Source: Apibacter sp. B3706
Lineage (GTDB): Bacteria; Bacteroidota; Bacteroidia; Flavobacteriales; Weeksellaceae
Reading direction: 5' to 3'
DNA: 64,000 bases
Assembly: GCF_011082725.1 (NCBI RefSeq)
Contig: NZ_CP049715.1
Coordinates: 682,001 to 746,000 of the forward strand
The notes beneath the pieces were generated by a model. That model made no database searches and had not been told where the DNA came from. It saw only the letters and a program-made list of their open reading frames with translations. The first letter of the stretch is position 1. Each line of letters starts with the position of its first letter. A program made the translations under genes and the position numbers. Of this stretch, positions 36,298 to 44,830 are shown one piece after another.

Positions 36298-37179
36298 TTA
36301 ACTTATTTTATTTTTTCGCTCTTTTTCTGCTGATTTTAGTTTATCTTCTGATTGATCTTTTGCTTCATTAATGCTTTTTTCTTTGTTCTGATATACAATT
36401 CTGGCATTTTCCAATCGATTATTCAATCTTTTAGCTTCGTCTAAATATTCAGATTTTGGAAATAATTTGCAAAAGTTGTTATATGAATTAACCGCATCAT
36501 TAATCCGTTCATTTTGCAATCTATGAATGGAATTAACTGCTAATTCAGTTTTTGCTCTTAAAGAATAAATTAAGATATCTTCACGCAATTTAGTATCCGG
36601 AAAATCGCTTAATACATTATCAAAAGAAATAATAGCGGCTTTATATTCTGTTACTTTATATAAAGTTTTAGCATTTTCAAAGGCTTTCTTTTCCAACTTT
36701 CTTGTCAAATCGTCCATCATTCGATTGCATTCTGCAATCTTATCCGAGTTTGGATACGTATCAATATAGAGTTGTAATTCTTTTAACGCATCACGAGTAT
36801 TCGTTTGATCCAAATTATAATCAGGAGAGTCTGCATAATAACAATAAGCAGCCATAAATGCAGCTTCATCTGCTCTTGAATCTTTAGGATACGACATTAC
36901 AAAATTTTTAAACTGATGAGCCGCAAGTCTGTAGTTTTTATCCAGGTAGTTTAAATAAGCTGTTCGATAAGAAACTTCAGGAGCTTCATCTGTTCCTACT
37001 ATAAATTTGTTTGCATACTCGTATAAGCTAATGGCTTGAGAATATTTTTTTCTTTGTTCATATTCTTCAGCAACCTTTAATATCAAGTCTTTATCAGTAC
37101 TTTTCAAAGCTTGATTTAATCTTCTCTCACAACTAATTAAAAGGAGAAATGACAAACCTAGTAGAGGTATTTTTTTCAT
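36298..37179 (-). CDS. bamD: Outer membrane protein assembly factor BamD
   Basis: A 293-residue lipoprotein with lipobox LLISC (Cys17) and tandem TPR helices (for example RTAYLNYLDKNYRLAAHQF, then DEAAFMAAYCYYADSP). With BamA it inserts beta-barrel proteins into the outer membrane. The charged C-terminal tail (about 255-293) is Lys/Glu-rich. First gene of a five-gene minus-strand operon. Confidence 0.92.
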   Translation of the reverse strand: MKKIPLLGLSFLLLISCERRLNQALKSTDKDLILKVAEEYEQRKKYSQAISLYEYANKFIVGTDEAPEVSYRTAYLNYLDKNYRLAAHQFKNFVMSYPKDSRADEAAFMAAYCYYADSPDYNLDQTNTRDALKELQLYIDTYPNSDKIAECNRMMDDLTRKLEKKAFENAKTLYKVTEYKAAIISFDNVLSDFPDTKLREDILIYSLRAKTELAVNSIHRLQNERINDAVNSYNNFCKLFPKSEYLDEAKRLNNRLENARIVYQNKEKSINEAKDQSEDKLKSAEKERKNKIS

Positions 37180-37196
37180 CTAACTACAAAATTACA

Positions 37197-37204
37197 TCTT
37201 TTTA
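37197..37204 (-). promoter_or_regulatory. Promoter -7 box of the bamD-recN operon
   Basis: Minus strand TAATTTTG, consensus, about 18 bases before the bamD start. Confidence 0.5.
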
Positions 37205-37299
37205 TAATTTAAAACAAATAAATAACATTTATTGATATAAATGATACCTAAAAGTAAACAGCTAATAAATAGGTCGATAAACCCTTATTGCAATAAAAT

Positions 37300-38187
37300 T
37301 TAAGCTAAGATGGATAGGTTTTCTAATTCTTTTTCTATTTTTTCAATGAGATTAGAAGACGCAGGAGTTAATGGTAAACGCGTATAGGGTTTACAAATTC
37401 CTTTAAGAGATAATAATGCTTTTATACCGGAAGGGTTACCTTCAGCAAAGATAAGTTCAAACAGTTTTTTAATTTTATAATGAATTTTATAAGCATCATC
37501 GACTTTCCTTTCTAATGCCAGTTGTATCATCTGAGAAACTTCATGGGGAAGAGCTTGACCTAAAACAGATATAACTCCCAAACCACCTGCTAATACCATA
37601 GGTAAAGCCAATTCATCATCTCCGGAAATCACCATAAAATCAGATGGTTTATCTTTAATAATTTGTGTGGATTGTAAAAAGTTTGGGCTTGCTTCTTTAA
37701 TTCCTAAAATATTTGGGCAGTCTTGAGCTAATCGAAGGGTTGTTGCAGCTTCAATGTTAGAGCCCGTTCTACCGGGAACATTATATAGTAGTATAGGTTT
37801 GTTGCTGTTTTCTGCTATGCTTTTATAGTGAAGATAAATTCCTTCTTGGGAAGGTTTATTGTAATAAGGAGAAACGGAAAGTATTGCCGTAAAATCTTCC
37901 AGATCGGTTGTACGAACTTGATGTAATATATCTGCCGTATTATTTCCCCCTATACCCAAAACCAAAGGTAATCTCTTGTTGTTACTCTTTTTTACGCAAT
38001 CAATTACCTGTTTTTTTTCTTCTGAGTTTAAAGTAGCATTTTCGGCAGTAGTACCCAAAATTACTAGGTAGTTGGTACCGCCTTCAATATTGTAATTTAC
38101 TAATTTTTCTAAGGATGGAAAATCAACCGTCCCATCTTCGCAAAAAGGTGTAATCAAAGCCACACCTAATCCTTGTAATGATTTCAT
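37300..38187 (-). CDS. dapA: 4-hydroxy-tetrahydrodipicolinate synthase
   Basis: A 295-residue TIM-barrel aldolase, the first committed enzyme of lysine/diaminopimelate synthesis, condensing pyruvate with aspartate semialdehyde. GTTAENATL, LLYNVPGRTG (Tyr135) and ILGIKEAS (Schiff-base Lys164) are present. Length normal. It stands 120 bases upstream of the bamD operon and is probably separate. Confidence 0.96.
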   Translation of the reverse strand: MKSLQGLGVALITPFCEDGTVDFPSLEKLVNYNIEGGTNYLVILGTTAENATLNSEEKKQVIDCVKKSNNKRLPLVLGIGGNNTADILHQVRTTDLEDFTAILSVSPYYNKPSQEGIYLHYKSIAENSNKPILLYNVPGRTGSNIEAATTLRLAQDCPNILGIKEASPNFLQSTQIIKDKPSDFMVISGDDELALPMVLAGGLGVISVLGQALPHEVSQMIQLALERKVDDAYKIHYKIKKLFELIFAEGNPSGIKALLSLKGICKPYTRLPLTPASSNLIEKIEKELENLSILA

Positions 38188-38301
38188 AAGAGTAACAATT
38201 TTGTCTTTATACTATAAAAAGTAAAAATACTATTAATTATTGAAATATGTAAAAAAATGAATGATAGATATAACTATTTTATGGCCTTAAAAATAAGCAT
38301 C

Positions 38302-39336
38302 TTACAAATTCGATAAGAAGTCTAAAGTATCAACGCCATCTGCATAATCATCTATTTTAGGATTTTGAGCCTGTCCGGGAGATACTGTTTTAAATTGTTG
38401 ATAAGGTTGGGCACTCACTACGCATTGTAGAGAATCTGCATGCTGAGAGATAAATTTTTCAAGTTCTGAGTCATCCGAATACGTACTGTAATATAGAGTG
38501 CCTATAGGACTAAATAAATTCCGAGATTCTTTCAATAGTATAAAGTTATTATCCCAAAACAGTTCTTGATTCATTAGATAAATCGCTTTATTATAATCGT
38601 AATTATTCGAATATTTGGTATGATTAATACAATCTTGATAGGAAATAAAAACTTCGAAGAGTTTATTAATATCATAATTTTCAGGAATGAAAAGTTGAGT
38701 AACACTTCTGCATCCTAAACCAAAATAAGAAAATACATCATCTGCCAGGCCGTGCAAATCTTCTTTCGATTCATTCCCGTTAAGTATAGCGATTGAAGTT
38801 CTATTTTTACGTATTATATGCGGTATATCTTTAAAATAATATTCAAAATATCTGGCAGTATTGGTAGTACCGGTAGTAATAACCGCATCACAAGGAGGAA
38901 GTTTATCTACCCATTCAAATTCCAATTCTTCACAAAATTCTTTCCATAAGTTAAGTATAAAAGGGATAAGAACAGCGTCTTTAGATGATAATTTTATTTT
39001 TGCCTGATGCCCTGCCAGCAAAGTACTGATACAGTCGTGAAAACCAACCATTGGTATATTACCCGCTAATACCAATCCAACTGTTTTAGATTCTTCGGAT
39101 TTTATTGTATAGTTAGATAACCATTGGGTTAGTATTTCTTCAGTAAGAACATTATCCCAATAAGTCAAAACCGAAAGAATGCTGTTTTCAGTAAACCAAG
39201 GGTTTTTTATCTCAGCATGAGAGATACTATTTTTAAATTCGGAATATGTTGGGGATTCCGCCCGGTTTTTAGTAAGAAATTGATCTAAAATATTTCTTAC
39301 AGCAGCTAACGACTTTATTCTTTGATTTAAACTCAT
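38302..39336 (-). CDS. LuxC-like acyl-CoA reductase
   Basis: A 344-residue protein of the aldehyde-dehydrogenase-like LuxC/acyl-CoA reductase group. VGLVLAGNIPMVGFHDCIS is the conserved N-terminal nucleotide-binding part and FSYFGLGCRSVTQLF holds the probable nucleophilic Cys. The family reduces acyl-CoA to aldehyde in luminous bacteria; its role in Bacteroidota is not defined. It is divergent from the ferredoxin-serC-serA run, an arrangement recurring in Flavobacteriia. Confidence 0.8.
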   Translation of the reverse strand: MSLNQRIKSLAAVRNILDQFLTKNRAESPTYSEFKNSISHAEIKNPWFTENSILSVLTYWDNVLTEEILTQWLSNYTIKSEESKTVGLVLAGNIPMVGFHDCISTLLAGHQAKIKLSSKDAVLIPFILNLWKEFCEELEFEWVDKLPPCDAVITTGTTNTARYFEYYFKDIPHIIRKNRTSIAILNGNESKEDLHGLADDVFSYFGLGCRSVTQLFIPENYDINKLFEVFISYQDCINHTKYSNNYDYNKAIYLMNQELFWDNNFILLKESRNLFSPIGTLYYSTYSDDSELEKFISQHADSLQCVVSAQPYQQFKTVSPGQAQNPKIDDYADGVDTLDFLSNL

Positions 39337-39368
39337 TTTTACTTATGATAAATGTGAAAAAAATTGTA

Positions 39369-39376
39369 TAATTTTG
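39369..39376 (+). promoter_or_regulatory. Promoter -7 box of the ferredoxin gene
   Basis: TAATTTTG, consensus, 25 bases before the ATG at 39402, in the divergent gap with the acyl-CoA reductase. Confidence 0.5.
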
Positions 39377-39401
39377 CACAAAAGTAAATTAAAATTAAAT
39401 A

Positions 39402-39752
39402 ATGGCTATAAAAATTACGGATGAATGTATAAATTGTGGAGCTTGTGAGCCGGAATGTCCTAATAATGCAATATATGAAGGAGCTGTTGACTGGAAACTG
39501 TCTGAAGGAACAGGTTTAACCGGTATGGTAGTTACGAAAAGTGGTCTTTCAATTGATGCGGATGCTCCTCAAAAACCTATATCTGACGATATTTATTATA
39601 TAGTTGCTGACAAATGTACAGAATGCGTAGGGTTTCATGAAGAACCCCAGTGTGCTGCTGTATGTCCTGTCGATTGTTGTGTTCCGGATGATGCTCATGT
39701 TGAAAGTAATGAAGAACTACACGCTAAAAAAGATTTTTTACATCCTTCTTAA
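39402..39752 (+). CDS. 2[4Fe-4S] ferredoxin
   Basis: A 116-residue electron carrier. Cluster one is bound by CINCGACEPECP; cluster two by CTECVGFHEEPQCAAVCP, whose second and third Cys are spread by a longer loop, as in YfhL-like ferredoxins. A 40-residue insert separates the motifs. It is followed 61 bases later by serC and is likely in the same transcript; the redox partner is unknown. Confidence 0.92.
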   Translation: MAIKITDECINCGACEPECPNNAIYEGAVDWKLSEGTGLTGMVVTKSGLSIDADAPQKPISDDIYYIVADKCTECVGFHEEPQCAAVCPVDCCVPDDAHVESNEELHAKKDFLHPS

Positions 39753-39813
39753 AAGAAGTTGTACGCATTTACTTTATTTCTCAATAAGATAAAAACATTA
39801 TATTTATTAAATA

Positions 39814-40878
39814 ATGAAAAAATATAACTTTAGTGCAGGACCTTCTACTTTACCGGAAGAAGTTATTCAACAAGCCTCTCAGGCTGTATTGGATTTTAAT
39901 AATAACGGGATCTCTTTAATTGAAATATCTCATAGAAGTAAAGATTTTATAGCTATCATGGAAGAAGCTAGATCGCTAGCTAAGAAATTAATGAAGTTGG
40001 ATGATAATCATGAAGTTTTATATTTACAAGGAGGAGCCAGTTTGCAATTTTCAATGGTTCCCTATAATCTGCTTAAGTCGAAAGCGGCTTATGTTGACAG
40101 CGGAAATTTTGCATCTATGGCAATTAAAGAAGCAGAAAAAATCGGTAATATAGAGGTTGTTGCTTCATCTAAACAAGATAAATATACCTATATTCCTAAA
40201 GATTATGTGGTACCCTCTGATGCTGATTACTTACATATAACCACCAATAATACGGTATACGGAACAGAAATAAAAACATTTCCTGATACTGATATACCTT
40301 TAGTATGTGATATGTCATCGGATATTTTAAGCAGGAACATAGATTATAATAAATTTGCTGTATTGTATGCAGGTGCTCAAAAAAATCTTGGTCCGGCAGG
40401 AGTTACCCTGGTTGTTGTGGATAAAAGATTATTGGGAAAAACAGGAAGAAATTTACCTTCTTATTTAGATTATGAAGTTCATATTGCCAAAGAAAGTATG
40501 GCTAATACTCCACCCGTTTTTGCAGTGTATACCACCTTATTAAATTTACGCTGGTTAGAGAAACAAGGAGGAACAGAAGGCATTGAGAAAAAAAATAAAG
40601 AAAAGGCGGAATTGTTATATAATGAAATCGATCGAAATCCGTTATTTAGAGGTGTTTGTGTGAAAGAAGACAGATCGCCTATGAATGTATGTTTCTTTTT
40701 GAACGATGAAGAAAAACATAAAGCCCGATTTGATCAAATGTGGAAAGATGCAAATATTGTAGGTGTGGGAGGATACAGAACAGTAGGAGGATACAGAGCC
40801 AGCATTTACAATGCCATGCCTTTAGAGGGGGTGCAAGTGTTAGTTAATGTTATGAAAGAACTTGAAAAAACCGCTTAA
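39814..40878 (+). CDS. serC: Phosphoserine aminotransferase
   Basis: A 354-residue PLP enzyme converting 3-phosphohydroxypyruvate to phosphoserine, also used in pyridoxine synthesis. NFSAGPSTLPEEV begins it, QGGASLQFSMVPYNL is the phosphate-binding region, and YAGAQKNLGPAGVTL holds the Schiff-base Lys190; GGYRASIYNAMP ends the fold. Paired with the SerA-like gene 22 bases downstream. Confidence 0.97.
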   Translation: MKKYNFSAGPSTLPEEVIQQASQAVLDFNNNGISLIEISHRSKDFIAIMEEARSLAKKLMKLDDNHEVLYLQGGASLQFSMVPYNLLKSKAAYVDSGNFASMAIKEAEKIGNIEVVASSKQDKYTYIPKDYVVPSDADYLHITTNNTVYGTEIKTFPDTDIPLVCDMSSDILSRNIDYNKFAVLYAGAQKNLGPAGVTLVVVDKRLLGKTGRNLPSYLDYEVHIAKESMANTPPVFAVYTTLLNLRWLEKQGGTEGIEKKNKEKAELLYNEIDRNPLFRGVCVKEDRSPMNVCFFLNDEEKHKARFDQMWKDANIVGVGGYRTVGGYRASIYNAMPLEGVQVLVNVMKELEKTA

Positions 40879-40900
40879 AAATTAATTTAAAAGTATTACA

Positions 40901-41854
40901 ATGAAAATATTACCTAACGATGGCATTTCTTTATCTGCGATCGAATTTTTAGAAAAAGAAGGACATGAAGTATTAAACCATAAAGTAGCTCAAGAACAAT
41001 TAGCTAACTTTATAAATGATAACAACATTGACGTATTATTAGTTAGAAGTGCTACTCAGGTACGAAAAGAACTGATAGATCAGTGTCCGTCAATAAAAAT
41101 TATTGGTAGAGGAGGAGTAGGCATGGACAATATAGATGTACAATATGCCAAAGAAAAAGGAATTCATGTAATTAATACTCCGGCTGCATCTTCCAGATCT
41201 GTCGCAGAATTGGTATTTGCACATATGTTTAGCCTATACAGATATTTGCAAGATTCTAATCGTAACATGCCTTTGGAAGGAGACACGAATTTTGCAGCAT
41301 TAAAAAAGTCTTATTCAGGAGCTATGGAGCTTGGAGGTAAAACTCTAGGGGTTATCGGTTTCGGACGAATCGGGGTGGAAGTTATCAAAATAGGATTGAG
41401 TTTAGGAATGAAAATATTGGTTTCTGATGTAAATGACATCACAAAAACAATTACATTGGATTTCTATGACGGTCAACAAGTTCATTTTGAAATATCTACA
41501 GTTCCTATGGAAGAAGTCATTAAAAATTCTGATGTTATTTCTGTACATATACCTAAACAAAATAAATATGTAATAGGAGAAGCTGAACTAAATAAAATGA
41601 AGCCTAATGCAATTATTGTGAATGCTTCAAGAGGGGGTATTATCGATGAAGTTGCCTTAATTAATGCCTTAAATGAAGATAAAATATTCGGAGCAGCATT
41701 AGATGTTTTTGAAAAAGAACCTAAACCGGAAATTACTTTATTAATGAACCCTAAACTATCTTTATCTCCACATATAGGAGGAAATACCAAAGAAGCTCAA
41801 GAAAGGGTAGGTATGGAATTAGCTGATCAAATTATTGAATTAGCAAAAAAATAG
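40901..41854 (+). CDS. serA: D-3-phosphoglycerate dehydrogenase-like D-2-hydroxyacid dehydrogenase
   Basis: A 317-residue NAD-dependent dehydrogenase lacking the C-terminal ACT domain of longer SerA proteins. GFGRIGVEVIKIG is the NAD loop; IIGRGGVGMDNID, NASRGGIIDEVAL and the catalytic His in SPHIGGNTKEAQ are present. Position after serC supports the phosphoglycerate assignment, giving the first two steps of serine synthesis together. Missing ACT domain implies no serine feedback by that route. Confidence 0.9.
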   Translation: MKILPNDGISLSAIEFLEKEGHEVLNHKVAQEQLANFINDNNIDVLLVRSATQVRKELIDQCPSIKIIGRGGVGMDNIDVQYAKEKGIHVINTPAASSRSVAELVFAHMFSLYRYLQDSNRNMPLEGDTNFAALKKSYSGAMELGGKTLGVIGFGRIGVEVIKIGLSLGMKILVSDVNDITKTITLDFYDGQQVHFEISTVPMEEVIKNSDVISVHIPKQNKYVIGEAELNKMKPNAIIVNASRGGIIDEVALINALNEDKIFGAALDVFEKEPKPEITLLMNPKLSLSPHIGGNTKEAQERVGMELADQIIELAKK

Positions 41855-41917
41855 TATTGTAAACAATATACATTAAAAATTTTATTTAGTTCTTACATTG
41901 TTCTTAAATGGTCTTAT

Positions 41918-43168
41918 ATGTTAAGTTTTAAACCTTTTAAAGGAATACATGCTAAAGAGGAAGATATCAAAGATTTTCCCATGTATTCGCCGGATATATA
42001 TTCTGATGAGCAAATAAGAATGAAACTAAGAGGCAAAACTCCTTCTTATATCGATCTTATTAAACCGATTTTTTTCAAAGGAGAAAGTCCTTTGGAAAAT
42101 CGTTTAAAAAAGATAAGAAAAAGGTATGAGGATTATGTGAAAGACAATTTGCTTGATCATGATCCTGCCTCATTTTATATTTATGAGCAGAAAAAAAAGT
42201 CCGGAGAAACCTTTAGAGGAGTTATAGGATTAATCTCTGTGGATGATTTTAAAGGAAAAAATATAAAAGTACCTTCACCTACTAATGAAACGAAAGTCAA
42301 TGGATTTACCCAATTTTTAGATACCACCTATTTGCAAACTAATCCGATATTACTTTGTTATGAATCCAATTCCAAAATAGAGATATTAATGGATTTAGAA
42401 ATGAAAAGTAAACCGTTTATCCATTTTGTGGATGAAATGGAGGTTTCACATAGATTATGGAAAATAGATAACCGATTAAAGTTATCACAATTTAAAGACG
42501 TTGTTTCCAATTTGCCGTCTTTATATTTAGCCGATGGATATTACCGGTTGATGGGAGCTATAAAACACTCAGACAAGATTAAAGATAAGAGTAAAACTAA
42601 AAATTTCTTATTTGACCAAAACCATCAAGTATTATCTTTATTAGTTTCAGGTCAAAACTTAAAAATTATAGAATATAATAGATTAATAAAATCACTAAAC
42701 GGGTTAACAAAAAAAGATATTTTCTCAAAACTGGAAGAACATTTTACTATTAATTATAAAGGAAAAGAACCCTATTTTCCCTCACATAAACATCATATAA
42801 GCATGTACATGGACGGAGAGTTTTTTGGTTTATACATTAAACATGAATTTAGGGGAATGAAGGAAGGATTAGGTACTATTGATACGTATTTATTTAATAC
42901 CTTTATCTTAGAAAGGATTTTTAATATAATGGATTCCAAGCAAGAAATGAATTTAGTATCTTATATAAAAGGATCCAACGGTATTGAAGGGATAAAAAAA
43001 ATAAAAGAAGAAGTAGATACGGGTGATTTTACTATAGGATTTGGTTTTTATCCTCCTTCATTTTCCGACTTACAAAAAGTATTGGAATTAGGAGAAAAAT
43101 TACCCGATAAAATCACCTATATTGAACCTAAATTTCCTACGGGTATGATTATGGTAAACATGAAATAA
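41918..43168 (+). CDS. DUF1015 family protein
   Basis: A 416-residue protein with the N-terminal FKPFKGIHAKEEDIKDFP, FYIYEQKKKSGETFRGVIG and YLADGYYRLMGAI blocks that define DUF1015 (where the last is usually ADGHHR). The family is found next to serA and serC in many bacteria and has been suspected to act in serine metabolism. Here the canonical His pair is replaced by YY. No enzymatic role is proven to my knowledge. Confidence 0.88.
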   Translation: MLSFKPFKGIHAKEEDIKDFPMYSPDIYSDEQIRMKLRGKTPSYIDLIKPIFFKGESPLENRLKKIRKRYEDYVKDNLLDHDPASFYIYEQKKKSGETFRGVIGLISVDDFKGKNIKVPSPTNETKVNGFTQFLDTTYLQTNPILLCYESNSKIEILMDLEMKSKPFIHFVDEMEVSHRLWKIDNRLKLSQFKDVVSNLPSLYLADGYYRLMGAIKHSDKIKDKSKTKNFLFDQNHQVLSLLVSGQNLKIIEYNRLIKSLNGLTKKDIFSKLEEHFTINYKGKEPYFPSHKHHISMYMDGEFFGLYIKHEFRGMKEGLGTIDTYLFNTFILERIFNIMDSKQEMNLVSYIKGSNGIEGIKKIKEEVDTGDFTIGFGFYPPSFSDLQKVLELGEKLPDKITYIEPKFPTGMIMVNMK

Positions 43169-43202
43169 ATAAATAATAATAAATTATTATAATCAAAATT
43201 CA

Positions 43203-43222
43203 TATCCATTAGTCGATGGATA
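43203..43222. terminator. Possible weak terminator between convergent genes
   Basis: TATCCAT and ATGGATA form a 7-bp stem with a 6-base loop between convergent genes; adjoining T runs are poor, so this is uncertain. Confidence 0.35.
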
Positions 43223-43247
43223 AAATTTTGTAATTATCAAAACTCAA

Positions 43248-43868
43248 TTAATCTTTCATTGATTGTATTTGACCGGCATAAGGGGTGTCATCAATAATTT
43301 TCCAATTATTTAGTTTTACCATGTTATACAATTCTTTCAGATTGGAAATTAACTGTTTTTTAGCTAAAGATTGTATATTAGATTTTTGAACTTCTTTAGT
43401 TATATCTTTTTTCCCTTCTTCCATTACTTCATTAAGTTCAGATTTTGAAAAATCATTTAAAAAACCGGTTTCCATATTATAAATTTCAACATCGGGATAT
43501 ACATGTAATTCGGGATCGGGTATTGACAAAATATGTACTGTTTTATGAGCTGAATCTACCTCAATTTTCATCTTTTTCATATCATACGTTACTTGAGCCA
43601 TGGCAGTAATGTACAATACAATATTTTTATTTAGAAAATCAAAATATTTAGGATTAAAATTATTATACTTTTTAGTCTTAAATGAAGAATAATTTTGTTC
43701 AATAACAATCATTTTATTCAAACGCTGAATTTCATGATTTATAATTCTGGTTTCAGATTTTACATTTTCTTTACCCGATTGTCTTAAAATAAATATAAAT
43801 AGTAATAAACCTAAGATTAAAAATACTATGGATATAAAATATTTTTTTAAAAATTTAAGGATTATCAT
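43248..43868 (-). CDS. DUF4230 family membrane-anchored protein
   Basis: I take the ATG at 43866-43868 (MIILKFLKKYFISIVFLILG) as start, 14 codons inside the longest frame, because it opens a regular signal anchor. The 206-residue product has one N-terminal membrane helix and a soluble domain with YITAMAQVTYDMKKMKIEVD, typical of DUF4230. Function unknown; probably anchored at the outer face of the inner membrane. Confidence 0.82.
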   Translation of the reverse strand: MIILKFLKKYFISIVFLILGLLLFIFILRQSGKENVKSETRIINHEIQRLNKMIVIEQNYSSFKTKKYNNFNPKYFDFLNKNIVLYITAMAQVTYDMKKMKIEVDSAHKTVHILSIPDPELHVYPDVEIYNMETGFLNDFSKSELNEVMEEGKKDITKEVQKSNIQSLAKKQLISNLKELYNMVKLNNWKIIDDTPYAGQIQSMKD

Positions 43869-43976
43869 TATATATTTTTTAGTGTTAATAATAGTGCATA
43901 AATCATGCAAAAAGATAATAAAATAAAAATAGTTTAAGGCGTGAATGGAATAATTTTTATATAGGATTTTTATTTG

Positions 43977-44014
43977 ATTTAAACAATAGTATATTAATAT
44001 ACTATTGTTTAAAT
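43977..44014. repeat. Perfect 38-bp palindrome over a stop codon
   Basis: The 19 bases 43977-43995 are the exact reverse complement of 43996-44014 with no spacer. It covers the last three codons and the stop (44002-44004) of the thioredoxin-like lipoprotein gene. No T run follows on the minus strand, so it is not a standard terminator, though the RNA would fold tightly. Confidence 0.9.
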
Positions 44015-44559
44015 TCTTTTCCGGTAAGAATTTTGTATAAATCTAATTCCAGGGATTCTTTTGGAGATTCAACTATTCTACCAATTTCTATATCGCTGCG
44101 TTTAGGGTTATGATTGGCTTTATAGAGTATAAAAGTTGGTATACTAACTATATTCTTTTGATTTTGTTCGCCATACAAACTCTCTTTTTTACGATTTAAA
44201 GCATAAAGTTTTAATTTTCTTTGAGGATAATTGGTTACATCCAGGATTTTTAAAAATCGAGGAAGTTGCTCATGAGTGTCGCTGCACCAAGTTCCAAAAT
44301 ATATTTCAATTTTATATATTTTTATTTTATTTTTTATTTTATTTATAACATTACGATCAGGAACATAGGAATTATATTCGTCTGTATACCATGAATTAAA
44401 ATCAGATTGTTTCAAGGCATCTCTAGTTATTTGACCAAATAAAATGGTTTCTCCTTCCGGATCGGTTAGCTTTTTATTAACAATCATTTTATCGGATGTT
44501 CTACAACTTATAAGTATAGTTAAAATAAATATAAAAATAAGGGATTGTTTAAACTTCAT
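44002..44559 (-). CDS. Thioredoxin-like lipoprotein with a single active-site Cys
   Basis: The ATG at 44557-44559 starts a clear lipoprotein signal (FKQSLIFIFILTILISC, lipobox Cys near residue 18); the longer frame from 44586 would spoil it. The 185-residue product has a thioredoxin-like fold with FGTWCSDTHEQLPRF; the second Cys of CxxC is Thr, so it cannot act as an ordinary dithiol oxidoreductase. The motif recurs in a Bacteroidota thioredoxin family. Probably surface- or periplasm-exposed. Its 3' end lies in a large palindrome. Confidence 0.8.
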   Translation of the reverse strand: MKFKQSLIFIFILTILISCRTSDKMIVNKKLTDPEGETILFGQITRDALKQSDFNSWYTDEYNSYVPDRNVINKIKNKIKIYKIEIYFGTWCSDTHEQLPRFLKILDVTNYPQRKLKLYALNRKKESLYGEQNQKNIVSIPTFILYKANHNPKRSDIEIGRIVESPKESLELDLYKILTGKEFKQ

Positions 44560-44830
44560 ATAAATATAATTTTGGTAAATATACAAATCTCCGTCTATTA
44601 TCTTTAAAAGAATAGTTCAAACATTTAATATAACATAATTTCACAAAATTTAACTTACAAATACCAATAGTATAAAATACAAAATTTAAGTATTTAATTA
44701 TATAGTATCAAGCGTTAAAATGAAGAATTAAAGATAATGCTTACTAGTTTATCATAAATAATTAAATATATGTTCTTGTGTTAAATGTTGTTAGTTTAAG
44801 CAACTGTGTTTAGATGGAATATTTAATTGT

